Part shown: positions 6,129 through 6,173 of the stretch, piece by piece
How the letters are laid out: each line of letters begins with the position of its first letter
Position numbering within the stretch: position 1 is the first letter of the stretch
Origin: Oscillospiraceae bacterium
GTDB lineage: Bacteria > Bacillota > Clostridia > Oscillospirales > Ruminococcaceae
DNA: 6,173 bases
Reading direction: 5' to 3'
Assembly: GCA_017394565.1 (NCBI GenBank)
Contig: JAFPXW010000403.1
Span: 1 to 6,173, forward strand
Translations under genes and position numbers: made by a program
Notes under the pieces: model-generated
Told to the model about the DNA's origin: nothing
Database searches by the model: none
Seen by the model: only the letters and a program-made list of their open reading frames with translations

Positions 6129-6173
6129 ATGAACCGACGACAGACGGCGCTGGCACTGCGCAGCGCGATCGAA
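6129..6173 (+). CDS. Second pglX-like gene, 5' end only (partial)
   Basis: Fifteen codons (MNRRQTALALRSAIE) are visible before the window ends, identical in DNA to the start of the pglX at 3051-5747 and preceded by the same promoter and ribosome site. It therefore looks like the beginning of a divergent paralogue or duplicate of the PglX-like methyltransferase. Whether it is full length, a truncated cassette or a pseudogene cannot be seen. If intact, both genes would be expressed from near-identical promoters about 330 bp apart. The alternative is a repeat fragment that ends soon after the window. Confidence 0.72.
   Translation, partial: MNRRQTALALRSAIE

Larger units (their letters stand above)
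6052..6173 (+). repeat. Right arm of inverted repeat, truncated by the window edge
   Basis: This is the plus-strand partner of 5703-5824, with 121 of 122 bases identical and the last 106 bases (6068-6173) perfect. The identity runs unbroken to the final base, so the repeat extends beyond the window. Confidence 0.97.

Noticed and set aside
5528..6156. Two short open frames (5528-5992 plus, 5920-6156 minus) sharing a common peptide
   Set aside because: The shared peptide is the antisense translation of the two inverted-repeat arms. Neither has a ribosome site, and both run through promoter sequence.
5703..6173. Assembly foldback as the full explanation of the inverted repeat
   Set aside because: A 227-bp non-palindromic spacer, one base difference between the arms and different inner flanks make a simple foldback unlikely. 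It cannot be excluded without read data.

Overview
The window looks like a chromosomal segment of a fairly GC-rich Gram-positive anaerobe of the Ruminococcus/Oscillospiraceae type. The reasons are strong GGAGG ribosome sites, sigma-A promoters with 17-nt spacers in short AT-rich gaps, a lipoprotein with a Thr/Pro/Ala-rich linker, and a small membrane protein resembling one common in that group. The genus is inferred, not proven.

Region 1 (74-2987, minus strand) is a compact three-gene operon. A sigma-A promoter (2959-2987) reads into a two-helix membrane protein (2358-2894), then a secreted lipoprotein of unknown function (1558-2361), then a bifunctional NAD(P)H-hydrate repair enzyme (nnr, 74-1558). 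The genes overlap by ATGA and TAATG junctions, so they are probably co-transcribed and translationally coupled. No terminator is visible in bases 1-73.

Region 2 (2992-5806, minus strand) is one complete gene for an 898-residue PglX-like adenine-specific DNA methyltransferase (BREX type 1 family). It has its own extended -10 promoter, and an intrinsic terminator that abuts the promoter of region 1. It is shorter than typical PglX, with most of the loss at the N-terminus. No other BREX gene is present in the window.

Region 3 (5748-6128) holds no gene and is the most unusual part. The promoter, leader, ribosome site and first codons of pglX recur as a near-perfect inverted repeat: 5703-5824 against 6052-6173, 121 of 122 bases identical, cut off by the window edge. 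A second, divergent pglX-like gene therefore begins at 6129 and leaves the window after 15 codons. The 227-bp spacer carries two tandem imperfect 63-bp units, each able to fold into a hairpin.

A head-to-head pair of methyltransferase genes sharing identical 5' ends suggests a recent inverted duplication. It may act as a recombining pair that exchanges specificity segments and so varies DNA methylation or phage defence. That role is inference: only one gene body is visible, and no recombinase gene is in the window.
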